Assembly (NCBI RefSeq): GCF_014205155.1 | Contig: NZ_JACHMX010000001.1 | Span: forward strand, 5,890,001 to 5,954,000 | Source: Amycolatopsis umgeniensis | GTDB taxonomy: Bacteria; Actinomycetota; Actinomycetes; Mycobacteriales; Pseudonocardiaceae | DNA length: 64,000 bases | Direction: 5' to 3' | In this document: piece by piece, positions 53,922-62,551 of the stretch | Layout of the letters: each line of letters starts with the position of its first letter | Position numbering within the stretch: position 1 is the first letter of the stretch | Notes under the pieces: generated by a model | The model's database searches: none | Seen by the model: only the letters and a program-made list of their open reading frames with translations | What the model was told of the DNA's origin: nothing | Made by a program: the position numbers and the translations under genes

Positions 53922-55167
53922 GGTGCATGGTGTTGCGCCTCGGTTGGCCAGTGGGGTCAAGGTAGGCCGGGGCGGTGAATTCGGGCAGGCCATCCTGAGC
54001 GATCCGGACTTTCCATTGGCTGTGGTGGATGAGCCGGTGGTGTTTGGTGCACAGGAGCACGAGGTTGTCGATTTTCGTTTCGCCGTGGTGTTCCCAGAAA
54101 ACGATGTGGTGTGCGGTACAGCGTGGTACCGGCATGTCGCAGCCCGGGAAGGCGCAGCCTCCGTCGCGGATGGTGAGCGCGTACTTCTGCGCCAACGACA
54201 CGGTCCGTTTCGACCTGCCGATATCCAAGGGCTCGCCCGCGGTACCGAGAACCCCAGGCCGCACGCGGGCGTCGCAGGCGAGGATGCGGGCGTCGGTGGC
54301 GCTGATCGGACCGACCAGGTCCAGGTGTGCTTCACCGAGGTCGCTGATGAGGTCCTCGTAGGACATGGTCACCAGGATGTGGGTGGCTTCTCCGGCTTGG
54401 CCGGGAAGGTTGCGGCTGGTGGTCTTCAACCTCACGTAGTCGGTGAAGGCGTCGCCGTAGCGTTCGTCTTGGGTGCGGGAGTCCCGGACACCGTCGATGG
54501 CCTTGTGCGGTTTGGCCATGGGGTCGAGGTCGGACTTCAAGCGTGCGTAGGTCTCCAGATCGAGAGTGCCTTTGAGACCGAGGGTGCCGTTGCGGTGTTT
54601 GACGAACCGCAACTCCGGGCGCGTGTCTTTGGGGTTCTCGTCCCGGGGCTCTTTCCCGTCCGGGTCCAGCTCGTCCAGCAACCGCCGCCCGGCTTGGGCG
54701 ATCGCGCGGGGCCCGGCGTGCCGGGCGAGATCCACCAGGATCTTCTCCCCACCCCGCACGTCTTCCTCCGGGACGAAGGACGGGATCCGCGCCAGGGCCC
54801 CGATGATCGCGTCGATCTGCGAGCCACCGATCGCCCCTTCAGCAGCGGCCTCAGCGGTCAGCGGCGCCAGCGGTGGCACCCGATCACCACCCACCGCCAC
54901 ACCGGGATGTAGCGCCAGTACCCGGTCAGCTCGTGCATCGGCTTCCTTCACGCTGACGTGAAAATCCTCGAAAATCATCGCCGCCAACGTCGAATGACCC
55001 GAACACCCCCGAACCCCACGGATATTGATTTCCGCCAGGATCGCGTTCTGCTCCGAATCCAACTGACGTTTGAGGACTTCGAGTTCCTGCTTGCGGGCAT
55101 GCAGCGTCGCCGTGTCGACACGCCACCACTCGGCGGGTGTCGTCTGGGGTGCATCGTTGCTGGCCAC
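53911..55167 (-). CDS. HNH endonuclease with DUF222 domain (13E12 repeat family)
   Basis: 418 residues. N-terminal helical DUF222 region (about 15-300) and C-terminal HNH nuclease: CAFPGCDMP, CTAHHIVFWEHHGETKIDNLVLLCTKHHRLIHH. Proteins of this kind are multicopy in actinobacteria and thought to be mobile or intron-like nucleases. It is intact. No flanking repeat typical of a self-splicing element was seen, only a 28-bp hairpin upstream. Confidence 0.93.
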   Translation of the reverse strand: MASNDAPQTTPAEWWRVDTATLHARKQELEVLKRQLDSEQNAILAEINIRGVRGCSGHSTLAAMIFEDFHVSVKEADARADRVLALHPGVAVGGDRVPPLAPLTAEAAAEGAIGGSQIDAIIGALARIPSFVPEEDVRGGEKILVDLARHAGPRAIAQAGRRLLDELDPDGKEPRDENPKDTRPELRFVKHRNGTLGLKGTLDLETYARLKSDLDPMAKPHKAIDGVRDSRTQDERYGDAFTDYVRLKTTSRNLPGQAGEATHILVTMSYEDLISDLGEAHLDLVGPISATDARILACDARVRPGVLGTAGEPLDIGRSKRTVSLAQKYALTIRDGGCAFPGCDMPVPRCTAHHIVFWEHHGETKIDNLVLLCTKHHRLIHHSQWKVRIAQDGLPEFTAPAYLDPTGQPRRNTMHLRT

Positions 55168-55291
55168 GACTCCAACGATACTCGCAGTCGAACACCTGTG
55201 CTATCACACGTTTATGTAGTACATATTCAGGTGACATTCCGCGAAAGCCCAAAGAGTGCTATGTTCTGTGCCGAGGTCGCCTGCACCGGCC

Positions 55292-55348
55292 ATGTTCCCA
55301 ATGTCGCATTCGAGACGCTGAGCGTCTCGAATGCGACATTGGGAACAT
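55292..55348. terminator. Long perfect hairpin downstream of the KAS III gene
   Basis: Perfect 28-bp arms (starting ATGTTCCCAATGTCGCATTC) separated by a single base, so practically a pure palindrome. It ends 15 bp before the KAS III stop codon on the minus strand. Such a long near-perfect palindrome can extrude as a cruciform. Confidence 0.8.
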
Positions 55349-55363
55349 CCGGCTAAAGGCCCC

Positions 55364-56350
55364 TTAAGCCCGGAAGCACAGAGTGCCCCACTGGAACCCC
55401 GCCCCGATCGCCGAGACCACGAAAGCGTCACCCGGCCGCACGGTGCCCTCCGAGAAACCCTTGTGCAGCACGGTGAACACGCCCGCGGAGCCGGTGTTGC
55501 CGAGCCGGTCGACGGTGATCGGCGCGCGGTCACGGGGTACGCCGAGTTTGTCCATCGCCGCCCGCACGATGTTCAGGTTGGCTTGGTGCAGGAAGAAATG
55601 GGCCACGTCGTCCACGGTCAGCCCGGCCTTGGCGGTGGCGTTCAAGACACTGTCCGGGAGGCATCGGGTGGCGGTGTCCCAGACGGTCCGGCCGTTCATC
55701 TTGAGGTAGTGCCGCCTGTCCGCGAACGTCGTCGCGCCGGCGGGCTGCCGCGAGCCGCCCGCCGGGATCTCGACGTCGTAGGACAGTTCGGCGCCGAAGT
55801 CCCAGCCGAGCAGTCCGGTGCCGGGCGTCGTCGCCCCGGTCAGGACGGCTGCGCCCGCGGCGTCGCCGAAGAAGACCCGGGTGGTGCGGTCTTCCGGATC
55901 GGTCACGCGGGACGCGCTGTCGGCCGCGATCACCAGGACCCGTCGCGCCGCACCGGTGCGCACCAGCAGGGAGCCGAGGAACAGTGCCTGGACACCGTTC
56001 GCGCAGGCCGCTTGCGTGATGTCGAAGGTGAGCGCCCGGAAAGCGCCGAGCGCTTCCTTGACGATCAGGGCCGTCGAGGGCAGGGGCTGGTCGTAGGTGT
56101 AGGTCGCGACGACGATCGCGTCGACGTCCCTCACCGCGCACCCCGCCGCGGCGAGCGCGGGGTGCGCGGCGGCCACGCACATGTCCGAGGTGGCGAGATC
56201 CGGTGCCAGCCAACGGCGTTCCCGGATCCCGGTGCGGTTGACGATCCACTCGTCGGAGGTGTCGAGGGTTTCGGCGAGCCGCCGGTTGGTGACGACGTCC
56301 GGTGGCAGGTGGACGCCGGTGCCGGCGATCCGCACGGGTAGCGGGGTCAC
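55364..56350 (-). CDS. 3-oxoacyl-ACP synthase III (KAS III, FabH-like)
   Basis: 328 residues. The catalytic triad is C116 (DITQAACANGV), His in LHQANLNIV and Asn in RLGNTGSAG. It condenses an acyl-CoA starter with malonyl-ACP or transfers acyl groups. The GTG start at 56350 overlaps the stop of the ThiF-like gene (GTGA), so it is coupled to an adenylating enzyme and not to other fatty-acid genes. That context points to a specialised product. Confidence 0.93.
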   Translation of the reverse strand: MTPLPVRIAGTGVHLPPDVVTNRRLAETLDTSDEWIVNRTGIRERRWLAPDLATSDMCVAAAHPALAAAGCAVRDVDAIVVATYTYDQPLPSTALIVKEALGAFRALTFDITQAACANGVQALFLGSLLVRTGAARRVLVIAADSASRVTDPEDRTTRVFFGDAAGAAVLTGATTPGTGLLGWDFGAELSYDVEIPAGGSRQPAGATTFADRRHYLKMNGRTVWDTATRCLPDSVLNATAKAGLTVDDVAHFFLHQANLNIVRAAMDKLGVPRDRAPITVDRLGNTGSAGVFTVLHKGFSEGTVRPGDAFVVSAIGAGFQWGTLCFRA

Positions 56351-58143
56351 GTGACGGTGCTCCGCTCCGGGCTGAGCTGGCGGTCGAGATCGGTGTAGAA
56401 CCGGCCGGACGCGCAAGGCAGGCCGAGCAGGATGCGCCGCGCGGCCTCGCCGCAGAGCGCGCCGCCCAGCGCGACCCCGGAGGCCAGTTGCGGCCAGCTG
56501 CTCAGCGTGCGGCCGAGTTCGCCGAAGGACGCCGCCAGCTCCGGGCTGATCCGGCGGGCGTCGACCATGGCGAGGATCAGGTCGACCTTCTCCTGATGGC
56601 TCAGCTCGGCGACGTCCACGGATTTGATGTCGCCGAGCAGGCCGTGCAGCAGCGGCCGGTCCGGCTCGAGGTCGAAGCGTTCGACGTCGAGCATGCCGCG
56701 GTCGTTGCAGTCCATGACGACCGGGATGCGCAGGTCACGCGCGTATTCGCGGGCCGCGACCTTGACCCACGGGGTGTCGCACTCCTCGATCAGGAGGTCG
56801 ATCCCGCCGGTGAAGAACGCCTCGATGTTGTCCTCGGTCAAGCCGCCGCGGTGGATCTCGATGTCGAGGTACGGGTCGATCTCGAACATCTGGCGCGCGG
56901 ACAGGACCGCTTTGTTGACCCCGAGTTCGTGCACGCCCGCGCGCAGCCGGTTCAGGTTGGACAGACTGAAATCGTCGAAGTCCGCCAGCGCGTAGGCGCC
57001 GCCGATGCCTTCGAGCGCGAACGTGAGCGCCGCGCTGTTGCCGACCGAGAGACCGATGATCCCGATGCGCTTGCCGAGCAGGCGGCGTTGTTCGGGCCGG
57101 TCGACCTTGCCGCGGTTGCGATCCGTGCGCACGAGCCGGAATTCGTCGCGCGGCAGGATGTGCACCAGCCGCCGCGACCACGGGTACCAGGCCCACGTGC
57201 CGTACTCCCAGTTCGCCAGTCCGGCGAGCTGTTCCCGTTTCCTGTCCTCGATTTCGGCCGCGTCCCGGCACGACGGTTCGCGGCTGCGGATCAGTTCGGC
57301 GAGCTGTTCGTCGATGGTGTCGTGGACCTCGCGGACGTCACCGGTGGCCAGCAATGCCGTCAGGGCCGCGAAATCCTCCGGATCGCGGGGTGCGAGCAGG
57401 GTCGGCCGCCACCGGTCGCGATCGGGTCCGGAGACGTCGGCGAGCGCGGCGGGCGCGGCCCTTCCCGACGGCGAACCGCCCGTGAGCGCGGCCGGAGCGG
57501 AGGCGGCGATCCGCGGGAATTCGTCCCGGAGCCGGGTGACGAGGTCGTGGTGCCGTCCACCGCCGTCGGCGGCAAGGTGGAACATGATCACCACGTCTTC
57601 GGTGTACTGCTCGACATAACGGCGGGTGCCCGGCATGGCGCGGAAACCGAACTGCTCGTGGAAACGGTCCTGGCCGTCCTTCGTGCCCGACGTGCCGATC
57701 ATGGCGTGGGCGCCGAGGTGGTGCGCGGCGCCGATCGCGAGCGCGTTGAGGTACTGTCCGAGCCCCAGTTTCCGGGATCGGTGCTCGACGACGAGCCTGC
57801 TGTGCTCGAAGACGCGACCTGGCTCGACACCTTGTGTGGCCAGCAAATCCTCGTACCGTCCGGCGCCGAGGTAGCTCCGCGACTGGAAGTTGTCGCCGGT
57901 GGCCGGGGTGGAGAGCCGGATGTAGCCGAGCGGCGGGCCGTCCGGATGCTGCCGCGCGATGAAATGCCAGGCGCCGAAGTCGAGGTCCTGGTCATCGGTA
58001 TGCGAGCCGTCCGCCCGGCGAAAGGCCGGACGGCGGCCGCGGTCGAACAGGATCCGCGCGCGGAGTTCGCGGACGGAATCGAGCAGGCAGGCGTCGGCCC
58101 CGAGGAACGCGGTGACGCTCCACGGGTGGTTGAGATCCGTCAA
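56347..58143 (-). CDS. GNAT-ThiF fusion, Rv1355c-like adenylating enzyme
   Basis: About 598 residues. The N-terminal ~240 have a GNAT/autoinducer-synthase-like acyltransferase look (FEHSRLVVEHRSRKLGLGQYLNALAIGAAHHLG). Residues ~340-590 form a ThiF/E1-type adenylating domain (KRIGIIGLSVGNSAALTFALEGIG, ADFDDFSLSNLNRLRAGVHELGVNKAVLSARQM, LLIEECDTPWVKVAARE). The catalytic Cys and zinc CxxC pairs of classical E1 enzymes are not evident. This architecture resembles M. tuberculosis Rv1355c. I chose the TTG at 58143 (AAAAGG upstream), because the frame further 5' has AT-rich non-coding composition. Confidence 0.82.
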   Translation of the reverse strand: MTDLNHPWSVTAFLGADACLLDSVRELRARILFDRGRRPAFRRADGSHTDDQDLDFGAWHFIARQHPDGPPLGYIRLSTPATGDNFQSRSYLGAGRYEDLLATQGVEPGRVFEHSRLVVEHRSRKLGLGQYLNALAIGAAHHLGAHAMIGTSGTKDGQDRFHEQFGFRAMPGTRRYVEQYTEDVVIMFHLAADGGGRHHDLVTRLRDEFPRIAASAPAALTGGSPSGRAAPAALADVSGPDRDRWRPTLLAPRDPEDFAALTALLATGDVREVHDTIDEQLAELIRSREPSCRDAAEIEDRKREQLAGLANWEYGTWAWYPWSRRLVHILPRDEFRLVRTDRNRGKVDRPEQRRLLGKRIGIIGLSVGNSAALTFALEGIGGAYALADFDDFSLSNLNRLRAGVHELGVNKAVLSARQMFEIDPYLDIEIHRGGLTEDNIEAFFTGGIDLLIEECDTPWVKVAAREYARDLRIPVVMDCNDRGMLDVERFDLEPDRPLLHGLLGDIKSVDVAELSHQEKVDLILAMVDARRISPELAASFGELGRTLSSWPQLASGVALGGALCGEAARRILLGLPCASGRFYTDLDRQLSPERSTVT

Positions 58144-58454
58144 GTGGTGCCTTTTCTGAGGAAAATGCCGGAAATCGGCGGGATAATCGTGGGAAATGAC
58201 CGGGAATTCAGAGGAAAACGAACCGCGCCGGACGAAACGGACTGTAGCAGCGGGACGGTCGATGTGCGTGACAGCAAGGAACACACACGGGCGGGTACGG
58301 CAATCGTTTACCAGCGAGTGATCGACAATCCGTCACCGGAATCGCCATCAGATTTGATGAAGAGTGCCGCGCTTCCCACCCGAAGGCGTGATGGGCAATT
58401 CCGGAGTGGAATCGGCTCATTCCGGAGCGTGTGACAGAGGTCACGCTGAGTTGT
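58144..58454. other. Lower-GC promoter region of the ThiF-KAS III pair
   Basis: Visibly less GC than the genes. It holds a direct repeat ATTCCGGAG (58398 and 58419, two helical turns apart) and a small palindrome GTGAC-AGAG-GTCAC (58431-58444) just downstream of the SDR stop. The promoter of the ThiF-like gene must lie here. Confidence 0.5.
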
Positions 58455-59204
58455 CTACCAGGTGGGATGGGCGGATACGCCGCCGTCCACGGTCAGGTTG
58501 TGTCCCGTGATCCACCCCGCGAGCGGTGAGGCGAGGAACAGGCAGGCGTTCGCGACGTCGCCGGGGGTGCCGAGCCTGCCGAGTGGCGCGGCCTGTTCCC
58601 AGCGGCGGACACCCTCCGGCCAGGCGTCGTCGAGTCCGGAACGGTCGATGAGACCGGGGGAGACGCTGTTGACGCGGATACCCCGGGGGCCGTATTCGAG
58701 CGCGGCGGCGCGCGCGTGCATGACCAGCGCGGCCTTCGCGCTGCTGTAGTGCGCGTGCCCCGGCGCGGGCCGGTCCGCCTCGATCGAGGCGATGTGGATG
58801 ACGCTGCCGCCGTCCATCACCTCGGCCGCGGCCTGCGTGCACGAGAACGCGCTGGTGAGGTTCGCGTCGAGGACGGCCTGCCAGCTTTCCGCCGACATCC
58901 CCGGCAACGGCTCGACCGGCTGCACGCCGGCGTTGTTGACCAGGGTGTCCAGCCGACCGGTCCAGGCCGCGGCGGCGGCCACGAGCCGTCGGCACGCGTC
59001 GTCGTCGGTGAGGTCGGCGGCGAAGGCCGTGGCGGTGCCGCCCGCCGCTCGGATCCGCTCGACGACGGCGAGCGCCGAGGCCTCGTCACGGTGGTAGTGC
59101 ACGGCGACCGCGCCGCCCGCCTCGGCGAAGCGCAGCGCGATGCCCTGGCCGATGCCGCCACTCGCTCCGGTGACGAGGGTCGTGGTGCCGGTCAGGTCGA
59201 GCAT
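58455..59204 (-). CDS. SDR-family oxidoreductase (FabG-like)
   Basis: 249 residues. Classical short-chain dehydrogenase: TGASGGIG cofactor loop, VNNAG, catalytic Ser and YSSAK. The HYHRDEASAL stretch after beta-2 suggests NADP(H). The ATG at 59204 follows AAGGGA and overlaps the end of the GT87 gene by 13 bp, so the two form an operon. Confidence 0.93.
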   Translation of the reverse strand: MLDLTGTTTLVTGASGGIGQGIALRFAEAGGAVAVHYHRDEASALAVVERIRAAGGTATAFAADLTDDDACRRLVAAAAAWTGRLDTLVNNAGVQPVEPLPGMSAESWQAVLDANLTSAFSCTQAAAEVMDGGSVIHIASIEADRPAPGHAHYSSAKAALVMHARAAALEYGPRGIRVNSVSPGLIDRSGLDDAWPEGVRRWEQAAPLGRLGTPGDVANACLFLASPLAGWITGHNLTVDGGVSAHPTW

Positions 59205-60379
59205 CGGGATCCCTTCCGCAGCGCGAGCGCACCCGCGACGACCAGGAAGATCAGGCCCGCGAGGACGTAGCAGTTCCCCAGCCACTGCTGGGCGGTCGTC
59301 CACGTCTGGCCCGGCCGGTCGAAGGCGGGGAAGTACCGGAACGGCGCCGCGACGAAGATCGTGGCGCCGATCCCGGTGGCGGCGAGCCAGGCCACCGCCC
59401 GCCGTCGATCCCGGCGATGGAGCACCGCGCAAGCGGCGGTGGTGAACAGCGCCGGGGCGATCCACACCCAGTGATGCGACCACGACGTCGGCGAGATGAG
59501 CAGGGCGAACGTCGCGTTCAGCAGCAGCGCCGGCACCGCCGCCGAGCGGCGCATCGTCAGCGTCACCAGCACCAGCAGGACGCCGGTGAGGACGAGCCAC
59601 AGCGGCTTGGCGGACTCGGCGCCGAACCGCGCGAGCACCGCCTGCAGGGTCTGGTTGGTGTGGAACGAGGTGCCGCTGATCCCCGACGCTCCGGCGAGCC
59701 CGCCGAACCAGTAACGCGCGGAGGCCTCCGGGGCGACGGCGAACGCGACGGCCGAGGCGGCCACGAACGTCCCCATCGCGGTCAGCGCGCCACGGAAGTC
59801 CTTGCGTACCAGGAAGAACAGCACGAACGCCATGGGTGTCAGCTTGATGGCCGCGGCGAGGCCGACGCCGATACCGCGGTAGCGGCCCCGCGCCAGCAGG
59901 CAGTCGGCCGCGACGAGCCCCATCAGCAGCAGGTTGATCTGGCCGAAGCCGAGCGTCTGGCGGACCGGTTCGAGGAAGAGCGCCGGCGTGATCGCCAGCG
60001 ACGCGACGAGCAGCGCCTTCCGCTTGTCCCCGGACGGCCACAGCGTGCGGACGATCGCGTGGAAGGTGATCCCCAGCGCGGCCAGGCTGAGCGCGAACAG
60101 CAGGAGCACCGCGACGGTCCAGGGCACCGACGCCAGCGGGGTGAGCGCCAGCGCGGCGAACGGCGGGTAGATGAACAGCAGCGGGATGCCCGCCTCGGAA
60201 AGCGGCAAGGCGCCGTAGAGGTCGCCGCCGCTCCACAGTTCGTCGACTCCGAAGCGGTAGATCTCGAGGTCACTGTGGGAATCACCCGCCGTCGCCCAGG
60301 CCACGGCGCACGCCAGCACCAGGGCGGCGAACGCGCCGACCGACCACCAGGCCCGACCGCGCGACGTGACTGGAGACAT
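59192..60379 (-). CDS. GT87-type polyprenol-sugar glycosyltransferase (DUF2029)
   Basis: 395 residues, 9-11 membrane segments. The first loop (SHSDLEIYRFGVDELWSGGDLYG) carries the acidic residues expected of GT-C enzymes, and LLFIYPPFAALAL is typical of GT87 mannosyl- or arabinofuranosyltransferases of mycolata-type envelopes. It would use polyprenyl-phosphate sugars outside the membrane. The ATG at 60379 precedes a signal-anchor-like helix; the upstream open frame is antisense to the AraC gene. Confidence 0.88.
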   Translation of the reverse strand: MSPVTSRGRAWWSVGAFAALVLACAVAWATAGDSHSDLEIYRFGVDELWSGGDLYGALPLSEAGIPLLFIYPPFAALALTPLASVPWTVAVLLLFALSLAALGITFHAIVRTLWPSGDKRKALLVASLAITPALFLEPVRQTLGFGQINLLLMGLVAADCLLARGRYRGIGVGLAAAIKLTPMAFVLFFLVRKDFRGALTAMGTFVAASAVAFAVAPEASARYWFGGLAGASGISGTSFHTNQTLQAVLARFGAESAKPLWLVLTGVLLVLVTLTMRRSAAVPALLLNATFALLISPTSWSHHWVWIAPALFTTAACAVLHRRDRRRAVAWLAATGIGATIFVAAPFRYFPAFDRPGQTWTTAQQWLGNCYVLAGLIFLVVAGALALRKGSRCST

Positions 60380-60512
60380 CGCTCGGTGACCCTTCGGACG
60401 TGCGTCGATGATCCGACTGTACCGGGCGGTCATATGCGACTTCCGTTGGCAGTCAGCGGACCCGGATTGGTCTAGACTTTTTATTCCCCAGCGTGGTGAA
60501 AGGGACCTGTCC

Positions 60513-61418
60513 ATGCGCGGAACGACGGTATTGCCCAGGACGCCTTGCCTGAAACCGAAGGCGGGGGAATTGCCCTTGCATCGGCTGGAGGTCCGCTCGC
60601 CGGACGCCTTGCCGTTCACGGTCGGTACCTTCGACACGATCGGGCCGATGTCGAGGGCCGCTTTCCCACATCGGCACACTTTCTACGAAATAGTCCACGT
60701 CACCGGCGGTGCCGGTGACCACGTCGTCGATTTCACGCGCTGGGAATTGGGGCCGCCGCAACTCGCGGTCATAACACCGGGGCAGGTACATCATTGGGAT
60801 GCCCGCGATCTCAGCGGATTCGTCGTGTTGTTCACCGACGACTTCCTGCTCGAACATCCGGCGGATCGCGAAACCCTGCGGCGGCTGAGTCAGCAGCCGT
60901 GGCGGCTCGACGAACGCGCGGCCGAGGAGACGGCGCGGCTGGTCGCCGAATTGGACGAGGAATTCCGTTGTGGCGGGCAGGGTACCGATTCGGTGCTGCG
61001 TGCCCTGATGCACGTGCTGATCGTGCGGGCGGGAAGGCTGCCGGGGCTGGCGGATCCGCGCCCGCCCGCCAGGGCACAGGCGGTGGGAACGGAATTCGCG
61101 CGGCTGCTCGGCAGGCCCGATCTCGGACTCTGGTCGGTGGGCGCGCTCGCGGAACGGATCGGTGTCACGCCGGGATACCTGACGGACGCGGTGAAAACGG
61201 CGACCGGCCGGACGGCGGCGCAATTGATGCGCGAGGCGAGGACTCGGGAGGCGAAACGGTTCCTGCTCGGCACCGATCTCACCGTGCGGCAGGTCGCCAG
61301 CCGGGTCGGATTCGCGGATCCGGCTTATTTCTGCCGGTTCTTCCGACGGGAAACGGGGTTGAGCCCCGGAGATTATCGCCGGACCGGAGACGCCGCCCCC
61401 GAGATTCACCACGACTGA
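60513..61418 (+). CDS. AraC-family regulator with cupin sensor
   Basis: 301 residues. The cupin sensor (FPHRHTFYEIVHVTGGAGDHVVDFTRW) lies in the first half, and the AraC helix-turn-helix pair in the last ~100 residues (LAERIGVTPGYLTDAVKTATG; VRQVASRVGFADPAYFCRFFRRETG). AAAGGGA precedes the ATG. It is divergent from the GT87-SDR operon and may control it or the downstream dioxygenase. Confidence 0.92.
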   Translation: MRGTTVLPRTPCLKPKAGELPLHRLEVRSPDALPFTVGTFDTIGPMSRAAFPHRHTFYEIVHVTGGAGDHVVDFTRWELGPPQLAVITPGQVHHWDARDLSGFVVLFTDDFLLEHPADRETLRRLSQQPWRLDERAAEETARLVAELDEEFRCGGQGTDSVLRALMHVLIVRAGRLPGLADPRPPARAQAVGTEFARLLGRPDLGLWSVGALAERIGVTPGYLTDAVKTATGRTAAQLMREARTREAKRFLLGTDLTVRQVASRVGFADPAYFCRFFRRETGLSPGDYRRTGDAAPEIHHD

Positions 61419-61495
61419 CCACCTCAGTCCATCGTCCGCAGCTGATCTTCTCCATACCGTCGAGGGTGATTCCCGAAGCCCCACGAGGAGCAGGT

Positions 61496-62359
61496 ATGGA
61501 CGAAGAGAACAAGCTCAGCCGAAAGACTGTGCTGAAGGCCGCGCTCATCGCGGGTGTCGCGGCCCCGGTCGCGCTGATCGGTGGCCCCGCCCTCGCACGC
61601 ACCACCGTCGCGAGCGGGCAGGTACCCGAGCTGACCCCGACCTGTGACGACGGCGACGACCCGACCATTCCGCAGACCGAAGGTCCCTATTTCAAGCCGA
61701 ACTCGCCGCAGCGCACCTCGCTGGTCACGGGGAGCACGCCGGGCACGAGGCTCACCGTCTCGGGCTTCGTCTTCGGTCTCGGCTGCTTGCCGATCGCGCG
61801 GGCACTGCTGGACTTCTGGCAGGCCGACGTCAACGGCAACTACGACAACGTGGGGTACACCTTCCGCGGTCACCAGTTCACGAACGACCAGGGCGCGTTC
61901 TCGCTGAGCACGATCGTGCCCGGTCTGTACCCCGGCCGTACGCGGCACATCCACGTCAAGGTGCAGGCGCCGGGCAGGCCGATCCTGACCACGCAGCTCT
62001 ACTTCCCCAACGAGCCGCGCAACAACACCGACACGATCTTCGACCCGAGGCTGCTGATGACGGTGCGCGACCAGCCGCCCGGCAAGCAGGCCTCGTTCGA
62101 CTTCGTGCTGAACGTGCCGCAGACGCCGACGTCGACCCGGCCGACCACGTCGCAGCCGACCACCTCGAACCCGACGACCTCCAACCCGCCCACCTCGACC
62201 TCCAACCCGCCCGGCGGGACGACCTGGGCGGCGGGAACCGGCTATTCCGCGGGCGCCCGGGTCACCTACAGCGGTCGCGGTTTCGTGTGCTTGCAGGGGC
62301 ACACCGCCCAGCCCGGCTGGGAGCCGCCGAACACGCCCGCGTTGTGGCGCGCGGAGTGA
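61496..62359 (+). CDS. Exported intradiol-dioxygenase-like protein with CBM5/12 tail
   Basis: 287 residues. A hydrophobic export segment (SRKTVLKAALIAGVAAPVALIGG) is followed by an intradiol ring-cleavage dioxygenase fold (~50-215): TEGPYFKPNSPQR, DFWQADVNGNYDN and RTRHIHVKVQ supply the Tyr/His iron ligands. A Thr/Ser/Pro linker (TSTRPTTSQPTTSNPTT) leads to a C-terminal carbohydrate-binding module of the CBM5/12 type (TWAAGTGYSAGARVTYSGRG, residues ~243-287) that usually binds chitin. GAGGAG precedes the ATG. It may attack phenolics near polymer surfaces (inference). Confidence 0.88.
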   Translation: MDEENKLSRKTVLKAALIAGVAAPVALIGGPALARTTVASGQVPELTPTCDDGDDPTIPQTEGPYFKPNSPQRTSLVTGSTPGTRLTVSGFVFGLGCLPIARALLDFWQADVNGNYDNVGYTFRGHQFTNDQGAFSLSTIVPGLYPGRTRHIHVKVQAPGRPILTTQLYFPNEPRNNTDTIFDPRLLMTVRDQPPGKQASFDFVLNVPQTPTSTRPTTSQPTTSNPTTSNPPTSTSNPPGGTTWAAGTGYSAGARVTYSGRGFVCLQGHTAQPGWEPPNTPALWRAE

Positions 62360-62390
62360 CGAACGACCGCTGCGGAGGGAGATAAACGCG

Positions 62391-62438
62391 GGTGGACTCC
62401 CGCCGCCGGGACCCACACCCCGGCGGTGGGGGTCCATC
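62391..62438. terminator. Terminator of the dioxygenase gene
   Basis: About 20-bp stem (CCGCCGCCGGG with CCCGGCGGTGG at its core, three G-T wobbles) and an 8-nt loop, 32 bp after the stop. Another small hairpin (CCCCCA / TGGGGG) follows near 62462-62480. Confidence 0.7.
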
Positions 62439-62551
62439 CGCTTTTCGCGGGGTGGGGTTTTCCCCCATCCGAAGTGGGGGCTCTGCTACAGCGCGCCGCC
62501 GTCGATGCGCGGGCGATGATCGCCTGGACATCGACCGAAGGGGCGAACGAC

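Noticed and set aside
53911..55167. Phage or integrative element boundary around the HNH gene
   Set aside because: No integrase, tRNA attachment site or flanking direct repeats were found.
58144..58284. 47-residue N-terminal extension of the GNAT-ThiF protein from a GTG at 58284
   Set aside because: The segment is lower in GC, has no ribosome site at 58284, and does not look like part of the acyltransferase domain; the TTG at 58143 has one.
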